The notes under the pieces are model-generated. The model did not search any database. It was given only the letters and a program-made list of their open reading frames with translations, and was not told the origin of the DNA. The position numbers were made by a program, and so were the translations under genes. Below, one piece after another: positions 26,935 through 33,101 of a DNA stretch of 33,101 nt (positions are counted from its first letter, which is position 1; every line of letters starts with the position of its first letter). This DNA is from Caldilineaceae bacterium. Its GTDB lineage: Bacteria; Chloroflexota; Anaerolineae; Caldilineales; Caldilineaceae. The stretch is taken from positions 1-33,101 of the forward strand of contig JALSIX010000009.1 in assembly GCA_026989655.1 (NCBI GenBank), written 5' to 3'.

Positions 26935-28179
26935 ATGGACCGGCTGCATATTCACCGGCAACCCCGTGTCGTTCCTCTGCGGAGGACACGGTTCGTCGTC
27001 CTTCTGGCCCTCCTGGGAATGCTGGCCCTGGGCCAGAGCACGGCCCGGGCCGGGGAGTTCATCAGCCAGGATCTGTACCGCCTGCCCCCCGGGGAGACCC
27101 TCCGGGATGACCTCTACGTGGGCGCCGACCAGGTCTACATCGAAGGCACCTTGGACGGCGATCTCTACGCGGCCGCTGCGGAGATCCACATCACCGGCAC
27201 GGTCACCGGAGACGTCTTCGCTGCGGCCAACAGCGTGATCGTCCGGGGACCCGTGGGCGACGATCTCTTTGCGGCCGGCAACGCGGTGTGGGTGGACGCA
27301 CCGGTGGGCGGCGACCTCCTCGCGGCCGGCGGCGGCGACGTTCCCGGCCTCCCCGTCTCCTCGGCCGAGCCCGGCGTCCATCTCACCGAGCGGGCCCAGG
27401 TGGGCGGCGACAGCATCCTCATGGGCGGCCGGGTGGAGATGGCCGGCCAGATCGGGCAGGATCTCCATGCCTTCGGCGCCCAGGTCCAGCTCCGGGGACG
27501 GGTGGCCGGAGACGCCCGCATCTCCGCAGAGCGCCTGGCCGTGGATCCCGAGACCCGGATCCAGGGCATGCTGCGTTACTCCGTGCCAGAGGAGCTGAAA
27601 CAGGTGGACGCCATCGCGGGACAGGTCGTCTACGAGCCCCCCGAGACCGAGGAACGCCCCTCTCCGCTCATGCAGGCGTTCCGCTGGGGCATCCGCACGG
27701 TGCTGGTCTTCGTGGGCTTCCTGGTCCTGGGCCTGGCCCTGGGACGCCTGGCCCCCGGCCTCCTCCAGCGCCCGCTGCAGGCCCTCCAGGAACGGCCCCT
27801 GGAGACCGGAGTCTGGGGTCTGGTGGCCGGGATCCTCCTGGCCCTGATCCCCCTGCTCTCCGGGGTGCTGGTCCTGTTCACCTGGATCTTCTGGGGGCTG
27901 TGGCCGGCCCTCCTGGTGGCGCTGGTCCTCTTCGGCAGCGTCCTGCTCCTGTGGACCTTCAGCCCGGTGATCACCGGGCTCTGGCTGGGCGAGCGCATCC
28001 GGGAGCGCCTCGGCACCCCCCTTCCCGTGTGGATGGGGCTGGCCCTGGGGCTGGCCGTTCTGGTCTTCCTGGGAAGGCTGCCCTACGTGGGCGGGCTGGT
28101 CTACCTGGTCAGCTTCCTCCTGGCCCTGGGCGGGCTGCTCCGAGGCCCGCGAGTTGCCCGTTCGGCCCAGGCCGGGTAG
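26935..28179 (+). CDS. Bactofilin-like beta-helix domain fused to a membrane domain
   Basis: A 414-residue exported membrane protein. Start ATG 26935 has AAGGAGAG 7 bases upstream and gives a signal-like helix ([20 protein letters not shown]). Residues about 45-215 are short repeated beta strands of the polymer-forming/bactofilin type: Gly-Asp-(L/V)-(Y/F/L)-Ala-Ala recurs ([56 protein letters not shown]), each about 18 residues. After a linker there are four to five TM helices (about 250-400). Bactofilins are usually cytoplasmic scaffolds without a signal peptide; this one would place the beta-helix outside. A role in envelope organisation is an inference. Confidence 0.78.
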   Translation: MDRLHIHRQPRVVPLRRTRFVVLLALLGMLALGQSTARAGEFISQDLYRLPPGETLRDDLYVGADQVYIEGTLDGDLYAAAAEIHITGTVTGDVFAAANSVIVRGPVGDDLFAAGNAVWVDAPVGGDLLAAGGGDVPGLPVSSAEPGVHLTERAQVGGDSILMGGRVEMAGQIGQDLHAFGAQVQLRGRVAGDARISAERLAVDPETRIQGMLRYSVPEELKQVDAIAGQVVYEPPETEERPSPLMQAFRWGIRTVLVFVGFLVLGLALGRLAPGLLQRPLQALQERPLETGVWGLVAGILLALIPLLSGVLVLFTWIFWGLWPALLVALVLFGSVLLLWTFSPVITGLWLGERIRERLGTPLPVWMGLALGLAVLVFLGRLPYVGGLVYLVSFLLALGGLLRGPRVARSAQAG

Positions 28180-28189
28180 GATAGAGGAC

Positions 28190-28438
28190 ATGCTACGCAT
28201 CGACGAGACCCTCTACATCGGGGATGTGGTGCGCATGCGCAAGCCCCATCCCTGCGGTGGATACGAGTGGACGGTGACCCGGGTCGGCGCGGACATCGGC
28301 ATCGTCTGCCAGACCTGCGGCCACCGGGTGCTCATGCCTCGCCGGAAGTTCGCCCGGGCCGTGAAGGCCTTCGTCCGGCGAGGCCCCCACGCAACACCGT
28401 CCCAGAACCCAGGCAAGGACACGCCCCATGCACCGTGA
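28190..28438 (+). CDS. DUF951 family small zinc-ribbon-like protein
   Basis: An 82-residue protein. The core [37 protein letters not shown] and [12 protein letters not shown] is the DUF951 signature. The cysteines (PCGG, CQTCGH) suggest a metal site or nucleic-acid binding, and the basic C-terminal segment agrees. Start ATG 28190 lies 11 bases after the previous stop with AGAGGA just before it. It overlaps the NIF3-like gene by 11 bases. The family's function is unknown. Confidence 0.82.
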   Translation: MLRIDETLYIGDVVRMRKPHPCGGYEWTVTRVGADIGIVCQTCGHRVLMPRRKFARAVKAFVRRGPHATPSQNPGKDTPHAP

Positions 28439-29180
28439 CGAACTGGTCGCCTACCTGGACGAATACCTGCGCATCCACGAGATCCAGGACTACGGGCCCC
28501 AGGGGCTCCAGGTGGAAGGGCGGGAGACCGTCCACAAGATCGTGGGCATGGTGGATGCCCAGATCCCGTGTGTAGAGGCCGCTCTGGCCCACGGCGCGGA
28601 CTTCGTCCTGGTCCACCACGGCATCTTCTGGCGAGAACCGCAGCGGCTGGTGGGGGGCTTTCGGAAGCTGGTCCAGCTCTACCTGGGCAACAACCTGAAC
28701 CTCTACGCCGCGCATCTGGCCCTGGACGCCCACCCCCAGGTGGGGAACAACGTGACATTGGCCCAACGCCTGGGGCTCACCGTGGTGGACCGGTGGGCCT
28801 CGGTGAACGGGACCCCCATCGGAGTCCTGGCCGAGAGCCCAGAACCCCTGGAGGTGGACCAGGTGGTGGCCCGATACGAGGCCCAGGTGGGACCGGTGCT
28901 CCAGGTCCAGAGCCATGGCCCCGCAGCGGTACGCCGGGTGGGGATCCTGAGTGGTTCCGGGGCATCCCACATCCAGGAGGCCGCTCGGCTGGGCTGCGAC
29001 CTCCTCCTGACCGGGGAGACCAGCCACGCAGCCTACTACGATGGGCAGACAGCCGGCATCCACGTGATCTACGGGGGCCACTACACCACGGAGACCGTAG
29101 GGGTCCAGGCCCTGGGCCGGCACCTCCAGGAACGGTTCGACGTGGAGTTCGAGTTCGTGGACCTGCCCACCGGGCTGTGA
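28428..29180 (+). CDS. NIF3/YbgI-like dinuclear metal-centre protein
   Basis: A 250-residue protein of the short NIF3 form without the extra middle domain. Metal ligands expected for the family are visible: LVHHGIFW (two His), [10 protein letters not shown], and the C-terminal GGHYTTET with His and Glu. Members form hexameric rings with two metal ions per subunit. Some act as GTP cyclohydrolase-like hydrolases, but the general role is not settled. The ATG lies inside the end of the DUF951 gene, so translation is coupled. A strong hairpin terminator follows 24 bases after the stop. Confidence 0.9.
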   Translation: MHRDELVAYLDEYLRIHEIQDYGPQGLQVEGRETVHKIVGMVDAQIPCVEAALAHGADFVLVHHGIFWREPQRLVGGFRKLVQLYLGNNLNLYAAHLALDAHPQVGNNVTLAQRLGLTVVDRWASVNGTPIGVLAESPEPLEVDQVVARYEAQVGPVLQVQSHGPAAVRRVGILSGSGASHIQEAARLGCDLLLTGETSHAAYYDGQTAGIHVIYGGHYTTETVGVQALGRHLQERFDVEFEFVDLPTGL

Positions 29181-29204
29181 ACCTCCACCCCGCGGGAGGA
29201 ATGG

Positions 29205-29235
29205 ACAGGGCAGCCAGCGAATCTGGCTGCCCTGT
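29205..29235. terminator. Bidirectional hairpin terminator between the NIF3-like and SelW-like genes
   Basis: A perfect 13-bp stem (ACAGGGCAGCCAG / CTGGCTGCCCTGT) with a 5-base loop sits between two convergent stop codons (29180 and 29257). On the plus strand it is followed by TCTGTGCCCCTCTT, which is T-rich only in part, so it is a strong stem with a weak tail. Confidence 0.75.
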
Positions 29236-29256
29236 TCTGTGCCCCTCTTCCCGGGA

Positions 29257-29532
29257 TCACTGCTCCTGGGCCACCGGGCTCACGCCCAGTTTCTCCGCGA
29301 AGAGCCGCTCCAGCTCTCCCTCCTCCACATGGCGCCCCTCGGCTTTCTTGCTGAAGACCAACACATCATCGGCCAGGACCTCGAAGCGGCCCCCGCCAGA
29401 GGGAATCAGGGTGAGGCTCTCGATATAGGGGGTGAACTTCTCCAGGAGTTCCGCCGTCGCCCGGACGGCGCGAGGGGTGTAGTTTCACTGAACGCAGTAC
29501 TCGATGCTCACCTTGTACTTCCGCACGTCCAT
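29257..29532 (-). CDS. SelW/Rdx-family selenoprotein with in-frame UGA (Sec) codon
   Basis: A 92-codon frame read through a TGA at codon 16 (29485-29487) gives a 91-residue Rdx (SelT/SelW/SelH) thioredoxin-like protein. The redox motif EYC-V-Q-[UGA]-NYTPRAVRA is exactly the family's CxxC/CxxU site with selenocysteine as the second residue. Downstream, [40 protein letters not shown] and [11 protein letters not shown] continue the family pattern to the stop at 29257-29259, so the frame is conserved after the TGA. Start ATG 29532 follows a strong AAGGAGGG. A hairpin starts 14 bases after the UGA (29470-29452, minus strand). Selenocysteine machinery genes are not in this window. A sequencing error TGC/TGT to TGA is the main alternative, but the hairpin speaks against it. 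Likely role: thiol/selenol redox protein. Confidence 0.85.
29452..29470 (-). promoter_or_regulatory. Bacterial SECIS-like stem-loop inside the selenoprotein gene
   Basis: On the minus strand CGCCGTC (29470-29464) pairs perfectly with GACGGCG (29458-29452) around the loop CGGGC. The loop begins 21 bases after the UGA and has a G in its first two positions. This fits the general pattern of bacterial SECIS elements that SelB binds: an upper stem of several base pairs, a small loop with an early G, and this distance from the UGA. Confidence 0.7.
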
Positions 29533-29676
29533 GGAATCCCTCCTTGCAGACGGATGCCGGCTTTGCCGCCGGAGAGAATGGAACAAGGGCACAGCCCACA
29601 GTGTCCTTCACGGGAATCCCCGGGAGCCTCCTGGGCCCTCGGCCCGGATCGACCGATTCGTGGGCCGCGCCCACCT

Positions 29677-29706
29677 ATTATACCGGTTTTGTTCGCCCAA
29701 TGCGAA
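29677..29706 (-). promoter_or_regulatory. Promoter of the selenoprotein gene
   Basis: On the minus strand TTCGCA (29706-29701), an 18-bp spacer and a consensus TATAAT (29682-29677). Transcription would start near 29670, leaving a leader of about 138 bases. Confidence 0.55.
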
Positions 29707-29822
29707 CCTCTCTCGCGGCCCCCACCCCGTTCCTCGGCCTCCTTGCCCGGGGACCCGCCCCGGGCCCGCTTCCCGGATGGAGGCCCTCGGTGGGTGCCCG
29801 GCCATCCGAGCGGATCCCGGTT

Positions 29823-29852
29823 TTGAGCCCATCTCCCCAATGGTGGTATAGT
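29823..29852 (+). promoter_or_regulatory. Promoter of the Tat lipoprotein gene, very short leader
   Basis: TTGAGC (29823-29828), 18 bp, TATAGT (29847-29852). The ATG at 29862 is only nine bases after the -10 box, so the mRNA would begin within a few bases of the start codon. Confidence 0.5.
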
Positions 29853-29861
29853 GGAGCGTGT

Positions 29862-31205
29862 ATGAGTGAGCACAACCCGAGACGACGTTCCGGGCCCAAC
29901 CCCATGGACCCGCTGTCGAGTCCATCACCGGCCGAGCCCCCACCGAGGACAGGGAGGATCCGCGGCGGGCGCTGGAGCCGTCGTGGCTTCCTGCTCGGCC
30001 TGGCAGCCGGCGCCGGGGTCCTGGCCGGATGCCGCCCCCCCGGCCCTACGTCCCCTACCCCTACGCCCAGCAAGACCCCCACCCAGGGGAGCCCTTCGTC
30101 CCTGCCCACCTCCACCCCGGAGGAACACTCGGTCTACCTGCCCAATGTGGGCAATGCAGGACCTGCCGTCGAACCCCGGACGACCCCCACGCCTCCCAAG
30201 GCCACGCCAGCTCCCCAGGCCCCGCCCCCCACCCCCACGCCCACGGTGACGCCCTTCCCGCCGGGGCCGCCCAGCAAGCTGGGCCTCTTCGTGGCCCGCA
30301 ACCTGCCGGAGATCTTCCGGCTGCTACGCACAGGCGGCGTGGCCGTGGTCAAGACCTTGGAGCTGGATCCGAACTTCGCGGCCGAGATCAAGCGGACCTC
30401 CCCGGGCACCAAGCTCATCGGCCGCATCGACCTGCCCCAGCTCCGTCTGGCCGAGCTGGACCCTCTTCCGGCCGCCCGGGCCTTCGTGGAACAGCTCCTG
30501 ATCTACGCCGGCGACCCGGCCCGACAGCCCTATTTCGACGGCTGGGAGTCCTACAACGAGCCCGTGGCCGGCAGCCCAGAGGAGATGAAGCGCTACGCGG
30601 ACTTCGAGGCCGAGCGGGTTCGGCTGCTGGCTGCCCGAGGCATCCGCAGCGTGATCGGCAACTTCGGCACCGGTCAGCCCCCGCTGGAGCTGTGGGAACA
30701 GTTCCTGCCCGCGGTCCAGGCCGCCCACGAACACGGGGGCTGGCTGGGGCTGCACGAGTACGCCGCGCCCACCATCTACTATCTGACCACCCGAGATGGT
30801 CTGGGACGATATCCGGGCATCTCGCCCCAGGACACCGGATGGTTGACCCTTCGCTACCGGAAGGTTTACAATCAGGTCCTGGGACCGGCCGGACTGGCGA
30901 TCCCCCTGGTGATGACCGAGCTGGGGGTCGACGGCCTGGTGGCAGATCGCCCTGGGCCGCCCAATGCCCGGGGATGGCAGCATTTCCAACAGTACTGGGC
31001 CGAGAACGGATACGGCCTGTGGGGGCCGGGGGCCTACGTGGAGCAACTGGTGTGGTACGACCAGGCCATGCAGCAGGACGACTACGTGATCGGCGGCTGT
31101 ATCTACGCCCTGGCCGCGAGCACCGGTTGGCAGAGCTACGAGATCCTGGGCCCCGTGGTGGACGTGCTGGAACAGTATTTCCAGGTCCACGCGCCCACCG
31201 GGTGA
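29862..31205 (+). CDS. Tat-exported lipoprotein with clan GH-A-like glycosidase domain
   Basis: A 447-residue exported protein. A long charged n-region ends in the twin-arginine motif SRRGFL (39-44), then a hydrophobic core and lipobox LAGC with Cys57, so a folded lipid-anchored protein outside the membrane is expected. Residues about 58-142 are a Pro/Thr/Ser linker. The catalytic part (about 145-447) is TIM-barrel-like: DGWESYNEP with Glu233 as probable acid/base and [12 protein letters not shown] with Glu353 as probable nucleophile. This pairing (NEP, then a later TELG) is typical of clan GH-A retaining glycosidases. The exact family and sugar are not clear. It has its own promoter; the next gene starts within 80 bases and is probably cotranscribed. 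Confidence 0.8.
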   Translation: MSEHNPRRRSGPNPMDPLSSPSPAEPPPRTGRIRGGRWSRRGFLLGLAAGAGVLAGCRPPGPTSPTPTPSKTPTQGSPSSLPTSTPEEHSVYLPNVGNAGPAVEPRTTPTPPKATPAPQAPPPTPTPTVTPFPPGPPSKLGLFVARNLPEIFRLLRTGGVAVVKTLELDPNFAAEIKRTSPGTKLIGRIDLPQLRLAELDPLPAARAFVEQLLIYAGDPARQPYFDGWESYNEPVAGSPEEMKRYADFEAERVRLLAARGIRSVIGNFGTGQPPLELWEQFLPAVQAAHEHGGWLGLHEYAAPTIYYLTTRDGLGRYPGISPQDTGWLTLRYRKVYNQVLGPAGLAIPLVMTELGVDGLVADRPGPPNARGWQHFQQYWAENGYGLWGPGAYVEQLVWYDQAMQQDDYVIGGCIYALAASTGWQSYEILGPVVDVLEQYFQVHAPTG

Positions 31206-31283
31206 CGTCCGGTGGCCCCGGCCTCCTGGTTGGGCCTCCTTCATCGGCTCCAGTTCGCCACAGCCCACAGAAGCCACGAAGAG

Positions 31284-31664
31284 ATGATCGAACCGTTGCG
31301 CACGATCCACATGGGCCTGAGCCAGACCGCCATTCTCTACTTCGCGGCCCTGGGCCTCTGGGCCCTGTTCTACCGAGTGCGATCCCGCCCGCTGGATGGA
31401 AGCTGGTACGGGGCCGGCGTCATCGCCTGGCTGCTCATGGTCCTGCAGTTGGTATCCGGCTTCGCGCTCTACAGCCAGGGGCTGGGGGTGGCCCTGCCCC
31501 GTCCCGCGGTCCACATCCTGTACGGCGTGGTCTCGGTGGTCACCCCACCCTCGGCCTACGCGTATCTGGTCAAGGTAGAGGACGAGAACGCCAAGAGCAT
31601 GGTCTTTGCCCTGGTGAGTTTCTTCCTGATGGGCGTGGTGATCCGAGCCCGTATGGTGGCTTAG
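31284..31664 (+). CDS. Four-helix integral membrane protein of unknown function
   Basis: A 126-residue membrane protein from ATG 31284 ([11 protein letters not shown]). An upstream in-frame GTG at 31212 would add 24 residues without a better ribosome site. Four hydrophobic helices can be seen: [17 protein letters not shown], the stretch from [16 protein letters not shown], the stretch from [13 protein letters not shown], and the stretch from [16 protein letters not shown] His in the first (IHMGLSQ) and one in the third (AVHILYG) helix could bind haem or a metal, but this is only a thought. I do not recognise the family. It follows the Tat lipoprotein gene after 78 bases on the same strand. 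Confidence 0.65.
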   Translation: MIEPLRTIHMGLSQTAILYFAALGLWALFYRVRSRPLDGSWYGAGVIAWLLMVLQLVSGFALYSQGLGVALPRPAVHILYGVVSVVTPPSAYAYLVKVEDENAKSMVFALVSFFLMGVVIRARMVA

Positions 31665-31666
31665 TT

Positions 31667-31703
31667 CCCCTCCAAGCTGCCGGAGACGCGGCGGTCGGAG
31701 GGG
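31667..31703 (+). other. Large imperfect hairpin between membrane protein and HNH genes
   Basis: CCCCTCC (31667-31673) pairs with GGAGGGG (31697-31703); inside, GCCG (31679-31682) pairs with CGGC (31689-31692) and wobble pairs extend it. It begins two bases after the stop codon at 31664. No T-run follows, so it may be a weak terminator or an mRNA end-protecting structure. Confidence 0.4.
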
Positions 31704-31735
31704 CCCGGGCATCAAACACGGTTGGAAGGTCTGCC

Positions 31736-32281
31736 ATGTCTCGTTCGGTCCTGGTGTTGAACGCGACCTACGAGCCCCTCAGCCTGATCTCCGTGCGCCG
31801 GGCCCTGATCCTGCTCCTGCGGGAGAAGGCCGAGCTGGTGGAGGCCACAGAGCGCATGCTCCGCAGCGCGAACGCCACCTTCCCCGAGCCGCTGGTGATC
31901 CGACTCACCCGATACGTGCGCCTGCCCCACCGGACCGTGCCGCCCACCCGCACCACCGTGATGCTGCGGGACGCGTACACCTGCCAGTACTGCGGCGCCA
32001 CCCCGGGCCGAGACCAGCTCACCGTGGACCATGTGGTGCCCCGGAGCCGGGGTGGAGACCACACCTGGGAGAACCTGGTCACCGCGTGCAAGCCATGCAA
32101 CCATCGCAAGGGCAACCACCTGCCCGAGGAGGTGCAGATGCATCTCCGGCGCAAGCCCTACGAGCCCACCTACGTGGCCCTGGTGCTGCTCAGCAACCCC
32201 GTGGCCGCGGCCCGCTGGGAGGCCCTGATGGGCAGCGTCCTCGGCCAGGCCGCGCCCGCGTCCCAGCCCGTCCATCCCTGA
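31736..32281 (+). CDS. HNH endonuclease (McrA/DUF-type, zinc-knuckle HNH)
   Basis: A 181-residue protein. An N-terminal module of about 75 residues ([20 protein letters not shown], then a Leu/Glu-rich helix and [20 protein letters not shown]) precedes the HNH nuclease: [19 protein letters not shown] with the catalytic DH pair, [15 protein letters not shown] with the Asn and the second CxxC. This complete arrangement is the common stand-alone bacterial HNH protein found in many phyla, most often of unknown cellular role, not an intron or intein nuclease. Start ATG 31736 has GGAAGG 6 bases upstream. No restriction or toxin partner is adjacent. Confidence 0.88.
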   Translation: MSRSVLVLNATYEPLSLISVRRALILLLREKAELVEATERMLRSANATFPEPLVIRLTRYVRLPHRTVPPTRTTVMLRDAYTCQYCGATPGRDQLTVDHVVPRSRGGDHTWENLVTACKPCNHRKGNHLPEEVQMHLRRKPYEPTYVALVLLSNPVAAARWEALMGSVLGQAAPASQPVHP

Positions 32282-32305
32282 GCCCCATGGCCCACCCATC
32301 CCGGT

Positions 32306-32320
32306 TCCCCTGACAGGGGA
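32306..32320. other. Small perfect hairpin between HNH and following gene
   Basis: TCCCCT and AGGGGA (6-bp arms) around GAC, 25 bases after the HNH stop and 24 before the next ATG. There is no T-run. It could be a weak terminator or a leader structure. Confidence 0.3.
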
Positions 32321-32343
32321 GCCCACCACCGGACCTTCTTCCC

Positions 32344-32994
32344 ATGGCCGATCTCGACTCCCGGCAAGCGACCCTGGACGCCCTGATACGCCGCATCCAG
32401 GACCTGAGCGAGGAATCCCTGCTCCAGCTCTCCCAGTTCATCGGCTACCTGAAATGGCAGGAGGAGCTGTGGCACAGCCTCCTGGAGGAGCCCCAGGCAG
32501 AGGTCCAGGAAGGGTGGCACCTGACGTGGAAATTCGATCTTCTGGAGCATTTCCCCCAGGCCCGGATCGCGTCCACCCGAGAGCCAGACCTGATGGAGGT
32601 GAAGGTGGGCGTGGCCACCTGTGGCATGATCCGCCGCCCTGCCCTGTGGCAACATCCGCCGGTGCACGGCAGCGCGGTGGTGGAGTACCAGATCCCCGTT
32701 CCACCCCAGGTGGACCGCCTGCGGATGCGCTTTGCCGTGGGCATCCGGGACGGCGCGCTCATGGAGGGGGACAATGTCTGCGCCTTCCGCATCTACGTGA
32801 ACGGCCTGCGCCTGTGGAGCACCACCAAACAGAGCCACCCATGGGAGCGACACGAGATCGACCTGCCCAACCTGGCCGGCCAGGAGGCGGTGGTCCAGCT
32901 CATGACCGATGGCCTGGGAGATCCCCGCTGGAACTGGGCCGTGTGGGCGGAACCCCAGCTCCTGGGCTACGTCCGAGAGGAGGACGAGCCCTGA
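32344..32994 (+). CDS. Two-domain protein: DUF2281-like helical N-terminus plus beta-sandwich
   Basis: A 216-residue protein with no signal peptide. Residues 7-48 (LDALIRRIQDLSEESLLQLS, then QFIGYLKWQEE) resemble the Leu-Ser-Glu-Glu helix-turn of DUF2281/antitoxin-like modules. Residues about 70-215 form a beta-rich domain with VEYQIPVPPQVDRLRMRFAV, FRIYVNGLRLW and VVQLMTDGLGDPRWNWAVWA, reminiscent of NPCBM/galactose-binding sandwiches, but here in a protein with no export signal. I do not recognise the full architecture. It lies 62 bases after the HNH gene on the same strand. Function unknown. Confidence 0.68.
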   Translation: MADLDSRQATLDALIRRIQDLSEESLLQLSQFIGYLKWQEELWHSLLEEPQAEVQEGWHLTWKFDLLEHFPQARIASTREPDLMEVKVGVATCGMIRRPALWQHPPVHGSAVVEYQIPVPPQVDRLRMRFAVGIRDGALMEGDNVCAFRIYVNGLRLWSTTKQSHPWERHEIDLPNLAGQEAVVQLMTDGLGDPRWNWAVWAEPQLLGYVREEDEP

Positions 32995-33101
32995 CCCCCA
33001 CCCCAGGCGCAGACGGCTCCCCCCACCCACCGCCCCGAGGGACAGAGGACACCCCCCTTCTCCCACAGACACACCCCCCCCGGAGGGACCCCGTGCCGGC
33101 C
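32995..33101. other. Non-coding end of window
   Basis: Pyrimidine-rich (C-runs) sequence after the last stop codon. I see no start codon with a ribosome site, no hairpin and no promoter. Confidence 0.4.

Larger units (their letters stand above)
29533..29861. other. Divergent intergenic region, selenoprotein gene / Tat lipoprotein
   Basis: The 329 bases hold a minus-strand promoter (-10 at 29682-29677) with a transcribed leader of about 138 bases for the selenoprotein gene, and a plus-strand promoter (29823-29852). The leader contains short inverted repeats (for instance CCGGC and GCCGG just before the ribosome site) but no riboswitch class I can name. No gene is supported here. Confidence 0.55.

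Noticed and set aside
29485-29532. Selenoprotein frame seen as a pseudogene or truncated 15-residue peptide
   Set aside because: The family pattern continues in the same frame for 75 residues after the TGA. The TGA sits exactly on the redox residue, and a SECIS-like hairpin follows.
29560-29640. Weak likeness to a cobalamin riboswitch (GTGAAGGACACTGTGG) in the selenoprotein leader, minus strand
   Set aside because: The leader is too short and lacks the B12-box pattern and the four-way junction.

Overview
The window is strongly GC-rich bacterial DNA with densely packed genes. There are no insertion sequences, phage genes, CRISPR arrays, rRNA or tRNA genes visible. The best guess for the host is Chloroflexota (Anaerolineae/Caldilineae-like). 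This is inferred from the combination of large cyclase-ATPase-TPR proteins, propeller-ATPase sensors, DUF951, a membrane protein carrying an ILEI domain, and Pro/Thr-rich secreted lipoproteins. No rRNA or ribosomal-protein gene is present to confirm it.

Layout. 1-4340: the tail of a small membrane protein, a large multispanning surface-glycan-type membrane protein with an ILEI domain, and a Gfo/Idh/MocA sugar(-nucleotide) oxidoreductase. 4341-10083: a three-gene overlapping operon made of a 14-blade propeller sensor joined through one membrane helix to a cytoplasmic P-loop ATPase, a soluble related ATPase with a coiled-coil tail, and a Clp1/Grc3-type polynucleotide kinase. 10191-14429: a class III cyclase with two unequal cyclase domains, a P-loop ATPase and TPRs, laid out like animal soluble adenylyl cyclase. 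14478-18951 (minus): a Crp-family regulator followed by a 1220-residue secreted protein with an HEAGH motif. 19137-19499: a small DUF3307-like membrane protein. 19496-24536 (minus): a five-gene run of class II aldolase, tsaB, rimI, a quinone oxidoreductase and an M20 amidohydrolase. 24996-29180: thiolase, a convergent methyltransferase, a bactofilin-like membrane protein, DUF951 and a NIF3-like protein. 29257-29532 (minus): a SelW/Rdx-family gene whose redox CxxC motif reads Cys-Val-Gln-UGA, followed by a hairpin of bacterial SECIS type, so it is very probably a selenoprotein. 29862-32994: a Tat lipoprotein with a glycosidase fold, a four-helix membrane protein, an HNH endonuclease and a two-domain protein of unknown function.

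How the parts may work together. The cyclase and the Crp-family regulator, which keeps the cyclic-nucleotide phosphate-binding cassette and the Arg-Glu-x3-Arg recognition helix, could form a local cAMP circuit. Two palindromes of the form TGTGS-N6-SCACA lie in the regulator's own divergent promoter region, and a one-mismatch relative lies in the leader of the aldolase operon. The propeller/ATPase/ATPase/polynucleotide-kinase operon is the best candidate for an undescribed system: it looks like a transmembrane signalling device whose output may be an RNA or DNA 5'-end kinase. Several genes (368/374, 10191, perhaps 29862) have a -10 box so close to the start codon that their mRNAs should be leaderless or nearly so.
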